From an uncultured Actinomycetes bacterium (GTDB lineage: Bacteria; Actinomycetota; Acidimicrobiia; Acidimicrobiales; Acidimicrobilacustridaceae), in contig CALBSE010000074.1 in assembly GCA_937927725.1 (NCBI GenBank), positions 11,362 to 75,361 on the forward strand: a stretch of DNA of 64,000 nt. Reading direction: 5' to 3'. Below, piece by piece: positions 33,763 to 41,779 of this stretch. A model generated the notes under the pieces. It ran no database searches, was not told the origin of the DNA, and saw only the letters and a program-made list of their open reading frames with translations. Position numbers and translations under genes: made by a program. Position 1 is the first letter of the stretch, and each line of letters opens with the position of its first letter.

Positions 33763-34074
33763 ATGAAATCAATCAATGTCACGCTTGAGTCGATGACCGT
33801 GAACGGCGAAGAGGTACCGCTTCTGTCTGCCGACCTTGTGGTGGTGCGCAGGCCCGAAACTGATCGCATCGATTGGGAATGCGTGGCCTTCACACTTTTG
33901 ATGGACCCCTTCCCGCAGGAACCAGTATTTTTAGAAATGGTTGACGTGGTCGAAAGTCGTACCCTCTCTGGTGACGCACTTGTCGTGCGTTCCGACCAGA
34001 ATCGTCATGTCTTTCGTGGCGGCGGCGACCTCAACGGACTCACAGAAGAAGATGGACTGGAAAGCGACCAATGA
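33763..34074 (+). CDS. Hypothetical protein coupled to the ABC exporter
   Basis: A 103-residue protein starting MKSINVTLESMTVNGEEVP, one base after the map stop, and overlapping the next ABC ATPase start by 4 bp (ATGA). It has a predicted beta-rich character (DLVVVRRP, DWECVAFTLLMDP, HVFRGGGDLNGL), an acidic tail and no signal peptide or membrane segment. No family is recognised. The double coupling suggests that it is expressed, but its role in transport or protein maturation is unknown. Confidence 0.65.
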   Translation: MKSINVTLESMTVNGEEVPLLSADLVVVRRPETDRIDWECVAFTLLMDPFPQEPVFLEMVDVVESRTLSGDALVVRSDQNRHVFRGGGDLNGLTEEDGLESDQ

Positions 34075-35036
34075 CAGCCAGCACGAATCCCGACGAAGTC
34101 ATCGTCACCGAGAACCTCACAAAGGTCTATCCCGGTGACATCCTCGCGGTCGACGGACTCGATCTCAGCGTGCATCGCGGTGAGATCTTCGGCCTTCTCG
34201 GCCCCAATGGCGCCGGCAAAAGCACCACTGCAGGAATGCTCACAACACGAGTGCTCCCCACGAGTGGCCGCGCAATCGTCGGTGGAGTCGATGTCGTCGC
34301 TCACCCCGCACAGGCCAAACGCCTGATCGGGGTTGTGCCGCAATCGAACACGCTCGATCGAGCACTCACGGTGTACGAGAACCTCTACTTCCATGGTCGG
34401 TTCTTCGGCATGTCGGCGAAGACATCGAAAACTGAATCACTGCGGTTGCTCGAACAGTTCCGTCTTTCCGAACGAGCGAGCGCTCCGGTGCTTGCGCTCT
34501 CTGGAGGCATGGCTCAGCGATTAATGGTTGCTCGGGCTGTCATGCACCGCCCCTCGATTCTCTTCCTTGATGAACCAACTGCTGGCCTCGACCCGCAAAG
34601 CCGAATCGCATTGTGGGAAATCCTCAGCGAACTTCACGACGAAGGGCAAACAATTCTTCTCACCACGCATTACATGGAAGAGGCTGATCAGTTGTGTCAC
34701 CGCCTCGCCATCATCGACCACGGTCGAATGCTTGCGCTCGACACGCCAGAACGACTGAAGGCGTCGGTTGGTGCCGACACAATCGTCACCATCAGCACCG
34801 ATACGCCTGACCGCGAAGCGTTTGCTGCCCGCTTGCGCTCCACTATTCCCGGCGCAACCGGTGCCGTCCCGATCGAAACTGGCGTGCGCCTTGAAGTGCA
34901 GGGATCACATGGCGTGCTCCCCGCCGTCGTCGCTGTTGCCGACGAGGCCGGCGTCTCTATCAGCGACCTTCGCCTCGACGAACCTTCACTTGAAACCGTC
35001 TTCATCAATCTCACCGGTAAGGACCTGCGCGAATGA
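34071..35036 (+). CDS. ABC-2 exporter ATP-binding protein (DrrA-like)
   Basis: A 321-residue ATPase subunit: Walker A GPNGAGKST, Q-loop VVPQSNTL, signature LSGGMAQRL (the M variant common in DrrA-type exporters), Walker B ILFLDEPTAGLDP, H-loop TTHYMEEA, and a C-terminal regulatory extension (residues about 225-321) ending near PSLETVFINLTGKDLRE, as in drug/lipid exporters. It forms a pair with the permease encoded next, whose start overlaps its stop (ATGA). Substrate unknown. Confidence 0.93.
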   Translation: MTASTNPDEVIVTENLTKVYPGDILAVDGLDLSVHRGEIFGLLGPNGAGKSTTAGMLTTRVLPTSGRAIVGGVDVVAHPAQAKRLIGVVPQSNTLDRALTVYENLYFHGRFFGMSAKTSKTESLRLLEQFRLSERASAPVLALSGGMAQRLMVARAVMHRPSILFLDEPTAGLDPQSRIALWEILSELHDEGQTILLTTHYMEEADQLCHRLAIIDHGRMLALDTPERLKASVGADTIVTISTDTPDREAFAARLRSTIPGATGAVPIETGVRLEVQGSHGVLPAVVAVADEAGVSISDLRLDEPSLETVFINLTGKDLRE

Positions 35037-35869
35037 CCACGATCGAAACACCACTTCTCATTCCGACTCGTTCGGCCCGCGCCGCCGGCGTCACCGCATT
35101 TCGCGCGTTACTTGCCCGCGACCTGCACGTCTTGGTCCGGAACCTTCGAGAGTTCCTGCCCCGCACACTGCTCCAACCGTTGCTGTTGGTCTTCGTGTTT
35201 GCCTATGTCTTCCCGAAGATTGGTCAAGGCATCGGCGGTAGCGGCGCGGCCGCATCTGCATTCTCCACCATGCTTGTTGCCGGCGTCGTTGGCCTTGCCG
35301 TGTTGTTCCAGGGAATTCAGTCGGTGGCGCTTCCACTTGTCACAGAATTTGGCGTCACCCGCGAAATCGAAGATCGGGTGCTCGCCCCTCTACCGGTGGA
35401 CTTCGTTGCCATTGAGAAGATCACCTCAGGTGCACTGCAGAGTCTGTTCTCCGCCATCATCGTGTTTCCGATCGCCTATTTCGTGCCGGCCACTCCCGTG
35501 CACCTGAATGTTCACTGGCTGATCCTTCTCACCCTCACCCCACTCGCATGCTTAATGTGCGGCGCGCTCGGACTCATGTTTGGCACCGTGTTCAATCCAC
35601 GCACGTTGCCGATGCTGTTCGGCGTTGTGGTTCTGCCCATCACGTTTTTGGGCTGCATCTATTACCCATGGGCCGCGCTCGCCCCCATCAAGTGGCTGCA
35701 AATTGCCGTGCTGGCCAACCCTCTCGTGTACGTCACCGAAGGTTTCCGAGCAGCTCTCACCAATGCGCCAACCATGTCGCTTTGGGCGATCTATCCGATG
35801 CTCATCGGACTCACGGCGCTGTTCACCTTCATCGGACTGCGCAATTTCCGTAAGCGCGTTATCGCCTAA
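35033..35869 (+). CDS. ABC-2 exporter membrane permease (DrrB-like)
   Basis: A 278-residue membrane protein with six predicted helices; recognisable ABC2_membrane features are the amphipathic N-terminal region (ALLARDLHVLVRNLREFLPRTLLQP) and the conserved mid segment IKWLQIAVLANPLVYVTEGFR. It would homodimerise and pair with the upstream ATPase to export a hydrophobic compound or lipid. No maturation or biosynthetic genes adjoin it, so it is probably a housekeeping or self-resistance exporter. Confidence 0.92.
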   Translation: MTTIETPLLIPTRSARAAGVTAFRALLARDLHVLVRNLREFLPRTLLQPLLLVFVFAYVFPKIGQGIGGSGAAASAFSTMLVAGVVGLAVLFQGIQSVALPLVTEFGVTREIEDRVLAPLPVDFVAIEKITSGALQSLFSAIIVFPIAYFVPATPVHLNVHWLILLTLTPLACLMCGALGLMFGTVFNPRTLPMLFGVVVLPITFLGCIYYPWAALAPIKWLQIAVLANPLVYVTEGFRAALTNAPTMSLWAIYPMLIGLTALFTFIGLRNFRKRVIA

Positions 35870-35908
35870 GCAACGCTTCGTTCACGGGGCCAGCGGTAGC
35901 CTCCATGC

Positions 35909-36208
35909 ATGTTTCGTCACGTCGTCAATTTTCGTTGGAATGCACAGTCTTCGCCTGAGCATGTCGAAGCCCTCAAAGAGGCGCTTTCAGGCCTGCCCGC
36001 GATTCTCCCCGGCCTTCGGCGCTATGCCTATGGCACCGATGCCGGAATCAACGAAGGCAACTATGACTTCGCCGTTGTAGCCGAATTCGATAACGCCGAG
36101 GGATACCTCGCCTATCGCGACAACGACGAACACGCGCGAATCATCCAGACGTTTATCGCCCCGTATCTCGATTCACGCACCGTTGTGCAGTTCGACTTCA
36201 GCGACTGA
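35909..36208 (+). CDS. Dabb-domain stress-responsive protein
   Basis: A 99-residue dimeric alpha/beta-barrel (Dabb) domain: MFRHVVNFRW at the N-terminus, SPEHVEALKEALSGLP, LRRYAYGTDAG, DFAVVAEFDNAEGYLAYRD and HARIIQTFIAPYL. Such proteins are small dimers of mostly unknown function, some being polyketide cyclases. Stand-alone, 39 bp after the permease gene; convergent with the PIG-L deacetylase gene. Confidence 0.85.
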   Translation: MFRHVVNFRWNAQSSPEHVEALKEALSGLPAILPGLRRYAYGTDAGINEGNYDFAVVAEFDNAEGYLAYRDNDEHARIIQTFIAPYLDSRTVVQFDFSD

Positions 36209-36212
36209 GTAC

Positions 36213-37046
36213 TCAGGAGAACAGTGATGTGCCGAAGGGTTCGCCCTCAGCGCGGCTGCTCTCAAGTGCAATAAACCATTCGGTGCCAAAGGCCGCTGCA
36301 AAAACCGCCTCTGGCATTTTGAAGAAGAAGGAATCGGGTCCGATCTGACTGCGATGTGCAGCCATGGCGGCCTTCTTCACATCGACAACATCTGCGACAT
36401 CGACCGCGTGAGTGATAACCGCTTCGGGCGAACCGAATTCACCGCGGTCAGCCGCTTCAGCGCGCTGACGCATCTGTTCAGCGGTCTCGCCTTCGAGTTC
36501 TCCTTCGATCTCGTCCTCAAACACCGACGCGTTCTCTGCCATCTGCTTCATGATCCGATCACGGTTCATGGTCGACTGGAAGACGCGATCAACGCCTGCG
36601 ATTTCCGCAGCACGCTTACCTACTCGATGAACCTGAATGTGATCGGGGTGGCCGTAACCGCCGTGTGAGTCGTAAATGGTGAGTACGTCGGCATCGACCT
36701 CGCGAAGAATCGCGGCGAGACGTTGTGAGGCTTCTTCGACATCGGCCTGCCAGAAGCACAACGGGTTTTCGTTGGTGGGCTCACCAATCATTCCGCTGTC
36801 TTCGTAACCGAGGAACTCGACACGATCGAGGTTCATGATCTCGGCAGCCTGATGGGTTTCGACGACGCGGCGCTCCCAAAGAGCTTCGCCATCGTTCAGT
36901 ACGCCGGGCTGCGGTTCGCCTTGTTCCCCACGAGTAGCAACAACGAGAACAACCTCATGGCCATCTCGCTTCGAAAGCGTCATCAAGCCGCCGGTGGCAA
37001 TGGACTCATCATCAGGATGGGCATGGAAACAAACGAGCGTGGCCAT
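36213..37046 (-). CDS. PIG-L/LmbE zinc deacetylase (Mca/MshB-like)
   Basis: A 277-residue zinc-dependent deacetylase or amidase. The N-terminal metal motif is FHAHPDDE (His10, Asp13), the second is SHGGYGHPDHIQVHRVG, and the C-terminal third resembles mycothiol S-conjugate amidase (AMAAHRSQIGPDSFFFKMPE). In an actinobacterium the likely substrates are GlcNAc-Ins or mycothiol conjugates; which one is not resolved. ATG 37044-37046 overlaps the stop of the upstream CoA-transferase gene (TGATG); a GTG immediately before (37049) is an alternative. Confidence 0.85.
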   Translation of the reverse strand: MATLVCFHAHPDDESIATGGLMTLSKRDGHEVVLVVATRGEQGEPQPGVLNDGEALWERRVVETHQAAEIMNLDRVEFLGYEDSGMIGEPTNENPLCFWQADVEEASQRLAAILREVDADVLTIYDSHGGYGHPDHIQVHRVGKRAAEIAGVDRVFQSTMNRDRIMKQMAENASVFEDEIEGELEGETAEQMRQRAEAADRGEFGSPEAVITHAVDVADVVDVKKAAMAAHRSQIGPDSFFFKMPEAVFAAAFGTEWFIALESSRAEGEPFGTSLFS

Positions 37047-38194
37047 CACGCAATTGCCCCTTCGGCTCGAAGCGCGGCCAATCGAGCATCGTCAGCGACA
37101 CCCCATTCCTTCAGCACTTCATCAGTGTGCTGACCAGGATGGGAAGGCGGACGCTGAATGCTGGCTTCGGTGCGTGAGAAGCGCGGTGCCGGTGCAGGCT
37201 GCACCACTCCTGCGTTGTCAACAAAGGTCTTTCGCGCAACGGTGTGGGCATTGGTTGTTGATTCAACGAGCGAAAGAATTGGGGCGACACAGGCATCGGA
37301 ACCATCGAAGATGGCGGCCCATTCATCACGCGTCTTTGTCGCAATCACCGCGGCAAGACGTTCCTTCAGATGCGGCCACATTGAGCGGTCGTTCTGCTTG
37401 GCGAATTCCTCGTCACCCGCAAGGCCGGTCTTCTCAAGAAGTTCGGCGTAGAACTGCGGCTCGATTGCGCCGACGGAAAGAAACTTGCCGTCTGAGCATT
37501 CGTAGACTTCGTAGTAGTGAGCGCCCGAGTCGAGCATGTTGACGCCGCGCTCGTCGCTCCAAAGGCCCATCGCCATGAAGCCGTGCATGAAGGTCGTGAG
37601 CACCGCGGTGCCGTCAACCATGGCGGCATCGACGACCTGGCCCTTGCCTGACATTCGAGCTTCGATGATTCCGCACGCAATGCCAAACGCCAGCAGCATG
37701 CCGCCACCACCGAAATCGCCAACAAGATTGAGTGGAGGCTGTGGACGTTCATTGGGACGACCAATGGCGCCCAACGCTCCACCGATGGCGATGTAGTTCA
37801 TATCGTGTCCGGCCATCTGCGCCATCGGACCGTCTTGACCCCAACCGGTCATGCGTCCGTAGACAAGTTTCGGGTTGCGAGCCAAACACGCATCAGGACC
37901 AATGCCAAGACGTTCGGTTACGCCCGGGCGGAACCCTTCAATGAGTGCGTCGGCTTTTTCAACGAGACCAAGAACCGTCTCGACACCTTCAGGGTTTTTG
38001 AGGTCGACACCGATCGAACGACGACCACGGTTCATGACGTCCTTCGGCGGTGTCGCAGGATCGCCGCCGTAGACCTGCCCGGCCCGGTCGACACGGATGA
38101 TGTCCGCGCCCATATCGGCCAGCATCATCGCCGCGAACGGCCCCGGCCCGATGCCTGCGATTTCAACGATTCGTACGCCCGCGAGAGGTCCCAT
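37046..38194 (-). CDS. CaiB/BaiF CoA-transferase family, alpha-methylacyl-CoA racemase-like
   Basis: A 382-residue class-III CoA-transferase fold. It looks like AMACR: residues equivalent to the mycobacterial racemase catalytic His126, Asp156 and Glu241 appear at His130 (MAGHDMNYIAIGG), Asp160 (LVGDFGGGG) and Glu245 (VGAIEPQFY), a constant shift of four. This supports racemisation of 2-methylacyl-CoA in branched-chain or sterol side-chain degradation. The gene is translationally coupled to the PIG-L deacetylase, an odd pairing. Confidence 0.88.
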   Translation of the reverse strand: MGPLAGVRIVEIAGIGPGPFAAMMLADMGADIIRVDRAGQVYGGDPATPPKDVMNRGRRSIGVDLKNPEGVETVLGLVEKADALIEGFRPGVTERLGIGPDACLARNPKLVYGRMTGWGQDGPMAQMAGHDMNYIAIGGALGAIGRPNERPQPPLNLVGDFGGGGMLLAFGIACGIIEARMSGKGQVVDAAMVDGTAVLTTFMHGFMAMGLWSDERGVNMLDSGAHYYEVYECSDGKFLSVGAIEPQFYAELLEKTGLAGDEEFAKQNDRSMWPHLKERLAAVIATKTRDEWAAIFDGSDACVAPILSLVESTTNAHTVARKTFVDNAGVVQPAPAPRFSRTEASIQRPPSHPGQHTDEVLKEWGVADDARLAALRAEGAIA

Positions 38195-38227
38195 AAGTCT
38201 GCTCCTAGAACTTGTTAAGTAGGAAAG

Positions 38228-39103
38228 TTAGGCGTTCGAACGCGCGGCCAATGCCGTGACGTGTTCGATGATCGTCGACCAGTAATAGCGGGGGATGTCG
38301 TGCCCCATCCCCTCGAGCGGGAGAAACTCCGAACCGCGAAGGCATTCAGCGGTACGTTCGCCGCCGCTAAAGGTGACAAGCGGATCAATGTCGCCATGCA
38401 CAACAAGTGCAGGCACATCGATGTTGCGAAGACCTTCAGAACGTGACGGCGAGGTCACGATCGCCAACAACTGCGCCGTCTGCCCATCGGGATGGAAGCA
38501 ACGGTCAAAGGCGCGAGTGTTGCGCTCCCGGATCCAGCTCTCGTCGAAATGCTGCAGACCAGCCAGAAATTTCCCTGAGACGACGCTCTGCTCAATGTTC
38601 TCGTCGCGATTCGTTGGTGCTGGCGTGAGCAGCATTGCGATGGCTTCTGGTGTGGGTTGACCAACATCGGGATCCCCCGTTGTCGACATCACTGAAGTGA
38701 GCGACAACACTCGCTCTGGATGATCGACCGCCATTTGCTGAACAATCATTCCACCCATCGAGCCGCCAAAAAGATTGACGCGATCGAGACCAAGCGCATC
38801 GCACAGGCCCCACGCATCGGCCGCCATGTCGGCGAGTTGGTACGGAGCCTCGATGGCATCACCTTGAAGGAAGCCAACAACCGAAGCCATGAGGTCGATG
38901 TGGGTTTCGATTTTCGTGGAAAGGCCAACGTCGCGATTGTCGAAAATGATCACGTAAAAGCCGCGATCGACAAAGGCCTGGACGAAATCCTCGTTCCACC
39001 ACACGAGTTGGCAACCAAGACCCATGACCAGCAAGAGGGGCGGATCGGCCGGATCTCCGAAGGTCTCGTACTCAATTTCGATGCCATTGGCCTGTGCGCG
39101 CAT
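38228..39103 (-). CDS. Alpha/beta hydrolase (RdmC-like)
   Basis: A 291-residue alpha/beta hydrolase. Near the N-terminus is VMGLGCQLVWWNEDFVQAF (oxyanion region), then DNRDVGLS, the nucleophile elbow GGSMGG (Ser115), an acidic residue in VHGDIDPLV and the catalytic His in GMGHDIPRY. It resembles aclacinomycin methylesterase/RdmC-type esterases of actinobacteria. ATG 39101-39103 is chosen; the frame is open to 39445 but that part is antisense to galT. It is 33 bp upstream of the CoA-transferase gene and may share its transcript. Confidence 0.88.
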   Translation of the reverse strand: MRAQANGIEIEYETFGDPADPPLLLVMGLGCQLVWWNEDFVQAFVDRGFYVIIFDNRDVGLSTKIETHIDLMASVVGFLQGDAIEAPYQLADMAADAWGLCDALGLDRVNLFGGSMGGMIVQQMAVDHPERVLSLTSVMSTTGDPDVGQPTPEAIAMLLTPAPTNRDENIEQSVVSGKFLAGLQHFDESWIRERNTRAFDRCFHPDGQTAQLLAIVTSPSRSEGLRNIDVPALVVHGDIDPLVTFSGGERTAECLRGSEFLPLEGMGHDIPRYYWSTIIEHVTALAARSNA

Positions 39104-39163
39104 GAGTGGAATCCTCGCCCCCACCCGGGATGGGGTCAAGCGACCACGGCTACCGTTCGATGC

Positions 39164-40054
39164 ATGAGCGGAAGTGAGCCCTTCGAAAGCGAGCAGGCCA
39201 CTGCAGCCGGATATCGGATCGACCCGCTGAGTGGCGCGCCCGCCTGGATGGTTCCCGCCCGCCAGGGTCGCCCGAACCTTCCTTCTGAGGACTGCCCGTT
39301 CTGTGTTGGCGGCGTTGAGGCGCCCGAGCCCTACGAGGTTCTCGCCTTCCCGAATCGCTGGCCCCCGTTCGAGAACGATCGGGCAGAAATCGTGCTCTAC
39401 ACCTCGGAGCACGACGCGTCCTTTGCAGACCTCTCCCCCGACCACGCTCGCCGAGTCGTCGATCTATGGGCCGAACGTTCTGCTGCGCTCGGCGCACGTG
39501 ATGACGTTTCGTATGTGTTGATCTTCGAAAACCGTGGGCCTGAAGTGGGCGCGACGATCAGTCATCCCCACGGACAGATCTATGCCTTCGACATCGTGCC
39601 TCCAGTGGTTGCGACCGAATACGCGACTGCATCGTCAACAACATTCGATGTCCCATCAGACGACTTTGTCGTTGCGAACCACGGCGAATGGTCGGCATGG
39701 GTTCCGCTCGCTGCATCGTGGCCCTATGAACTCTTGCTCGCCCCTTCGAACGATGTTCCCGACCTTCCCTCTCTGAATGACAACGAGCGCAGCAATCTCG
39801 CGTCACTACTCATCGATTGCATCGGACGTCTCGACGCGTTGTTCGATATGCCAATGCCGTTCATGTTGTGGTTCCACCAGCGCCCATTCGACAGCGTTGG
39901 GCGCGCGCCGCTTCGAGTGCACGCGCATATCGCACCACTGCTTCGCTCCGCCGGCACGCAACGTTTCGTGGCGGCTGGCGAACTTGGCAGTGGTGTGTGG
40001 TTTAACCCCGTCGAGCCCATCACCGCTGCCGCGCATCTTCGCGACGTGAAATGA
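39164..40054 (+). CDS. galT: Galactose-1-phosphate uridylyltransferase
   Basis: A 296-residue HIT-superfamily enzyme of the Leloir pathway, exchanging UMP between UDP-glucose and galactose-1-phosphate. The active site is ISHPHGQIYAF, with nucleophile His136 in HPHGQ, and N-terminal cysteines C44-x2-C47 (EDCPFC) for metal. It is about 50 residues shorter than E. coli GalT. ATG 39164 is set by the divergent hydrolase gene 60 bp away; the upstream extension of the frame is antisense to it. Overlaps galK by 4 bp. Confidence 0.93.
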   Translation: MSGSEPFESEQATAAGYRIDPLSGAPAWMVPARQGRPNLPSEDCPFCVGGVEAPEPYEVLAFPNRWPPFENDRAEIVLYTSEHDASFADLSPDHARRVVDLWAERSAALGARDDVSYVLIFENRGPEVGATISHPHGQIYAFDIVPPVVATEYATASSTTFDVPSDDFVVANHGEWSAWVPLAASWPYELLLAPSNDVPDLPSLNDNERSNLASLLIDCIGRLDALFDMPMPFMLWFHQRPFDSVGRAPLRVHAHIAPLLRSAGTQRFVAAGELGSGVWFNPVEPITAAAHLRDVK

Positions 40055-41079
40055 CAGGTCAGACGTTCACCGTTCATGCACCAGGCCGTGTGAACCTCAT
40101 CGGCGATCACACCGACTACGCCGGCGGTCTTGCCTTGCCGTGCGCGATTGATCTCGGCATCACCATGAGCGGTGCCCACGATCAAGGCCACGTCGAAATT
40201 CGTTCCGATGCACTCACCGGCGTCGTTGCGTTCAACCTTGATGCCACGCTCGACATCGCAGCCATCAAGCCCCGATGGGGTCGCTACATCGCTGCGGTGG
40301 CCGCGGAAGTCAACGCGACTCGGGGATTCACCGCATCGGTGAGCGCAACGCTTCCAACTGGAGCAGGCCTTTCCTCAAGTGCTGCGCTTGAAATCGCGGC
40401 GGCCCTCTCGTTCGGCTTCGCTGGATCACCCATGGAACTTGCACTGCTTGGACAACGCGCCGAACTTCGCGCCGTTGGCGTGCCGTGCGGACTTCTTGAT
40501 CAGTTGAGCATTGTGTTTGGACGCGCCGGAAACGCGATGGTCATCGACTTTGCTGACAACGCGATCGATCACGTCCCCTTTCCCGATGACATCGACATTG
40601 TGATCGTGCACTCGGGCCAAGAACGACAACTCGCAGATTCGGACTACGCGGAACGTCGTGCATCGTGTGAACGTGCCGCAAGACAGATTGGTCCACTTGC
40701 GCACGCATCGCTCGCCGATGTTGCAACGCTCGACGCCGACCTGCAACGCCGAGCACGTCATGTCACCACCGAATGCGAACGGGTTCGCAACGCGGCATCG
40801 GTACTTCGAACGAACGACCCCGACACGGTTGGTGAACTCATGACGCAAAGTCACGCTTCGTTGCGCGATGACTTCAACGTTTCAACGAAAGTTCTCGATG
40901 ATCTCGTTGATCGGCTCGTCTCGCTTCCCGGCGTTTACGGAGCGCGACTGACCGGCGCCGGATTCGGAGGCTGCGTGGTCGCACTGTGCGAGCGCGGCGC
41001 AATCACCGATCCGACAGCGCTAACAGGACAGGGTTGGATCGTGCATCCCTCAGACGGCGCCCGACGCGCTGAGAGCTGA
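40051..41079 (+). CDS. galK: Galactokinase
   Basis: A 342-residue GHMP kinase phosphorylating galactose. The N-terminal galactokinase signature APGRVNLIGDHTDYAGGLA is followed by the ATP-binding LPTGAGLSSSAALE and the C-terminal LTGAGFGGCVVAL. The catalytic Asp in GLLDQLSIVFG is present. Coupled to galT (ATGA). No galE or galM is nearby. Confidence 0.95.
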   Translation: MTGQTFTVHAPGRVNLIGDHTDYAGGLALPCAIDLGITMSGAHDQGHVEIRSDALTGVVAFNLDATLDIAAIKPRWGRYIAAVAAEVNATRGFTASVSATLPTGAGLSSSAALEIAAALSFGFAGSPMELALLGQRAELRAVGVPCGLLDQLSIVFGRAGNAMVIDFADNAIDHVPFPDDIDIVIVHSGQERQLADSDYAERRASCERAARQIGPLAHASLADVATLDADLQRRARHVTTECERVRNAASVLRTNDPDTVGELMTQSHASLRDDFNVSTKVLDDLVDRLVSLPGVYGARLTGAGFGGCVVALCERGAITDPTALTGQGWIVHPSDGARRAES

Positions 41080-41090
41080 TTGCCAACCGT

Positions 41091-41729
41091 TCACATGCGG
41101 CCGAGTAGTTCCTGCTTCTTCATTTGGAACTCGTCTTCGGTCAGGACACCTTGGTCACGCAGCGCACTGAGTTTCGCGATTTGATCGGGGATGGATTCGG
41201 ACCCCGTCGCACCCTGAGCACGATTGATCCCACCCGAGATGCGATCGGCGGCTTTGATCTGGTTCGCTTCCATCTGCTGGTAGATCTCGTTCTGCACCGC
41301 GCTTGGATTGCGAATGTCGTCGAATCGCTGCGCTCCATCCTTTGAGGCGGATTCGATATCGAGGTCGCCGAGGCCGAGCATGCGTTCGAAGATACGCTGA
41401 TGGAAGAAGATCGTGTTGATCCGCTCGAGCGGAATTTCGATGCCGTGCTTGGCGATGATGCCCGTGCGGAAAATGACGCGATCAGAGGTGAGGACGAAAT
41501 GGGTGCTCACCCAGCGGATATAGCGCTGCATAAACCACACCAGCGTGGCGAAGACGAAAAGGGCGACGGGGATCTTCGCCCATGACAGCCACGACACGCT
41601 GAGCGTGGCGATGGCCAAGATCACTGCGAGGGCCAGCATCGCTGCCGACTTCGCGAAGAACCACCAGTGAGGGTGGAGATCAAGGATGAGTTCTTCGGAT
41701 GCGTGCAGTTCGTCTTCGGGATACGGCAT
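41091..41729 (-). CDS. Bacterial PH-domain membrane protein with SHOCT tail
   Basis: A 212-residue protein with two close transmembrane helices (about 26-66), a bacterial PH-like domain (THFVLTSDRVIFRTGI, PLERINTIFFHQRIFERMLGLG), a linker, and a C-terminal SHOCT motif (IPDQIAKLSALRDQGVLTED, then EFQMKKQELLG). SHOCT tails usually mediate oligomerisation. Function unknown. Start at ATG 41727-41729; 50 bp from the divergent helicase gene. Confidence 0.85.
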   Translation of the reverse strand: MPYPEDELHASEELILDLHPHWWFFAKSAAMLALAVILAIATLSVSWLSWAKIPVALFVFATLVWFMQRYIRWVSTHFVLTSDRVIFRTGIIAKHGIEIPLERINTIFFHQRIFERMLGLGDLDIESASKDGAQRFDDIRNPSAVQNEIYQQMEANQIKAADRISGGINRAQGATGSESIPDQIAKLSALRDQGVLTEDEFQMKKQELLGRM

Positions 41730-41779
41730 TCCAAACCGTACCCCCGGCACTGTCGCTGGCGGTGAGTACGGTCTGCCGG

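Noticed and set aside
38720..39163. Upstream extension of galT
   Set aside because: The extension is antisense to the conserved core of the RdmC-like hydrolase (GGSMGG elbow), and GalT homology begins only after 39164.
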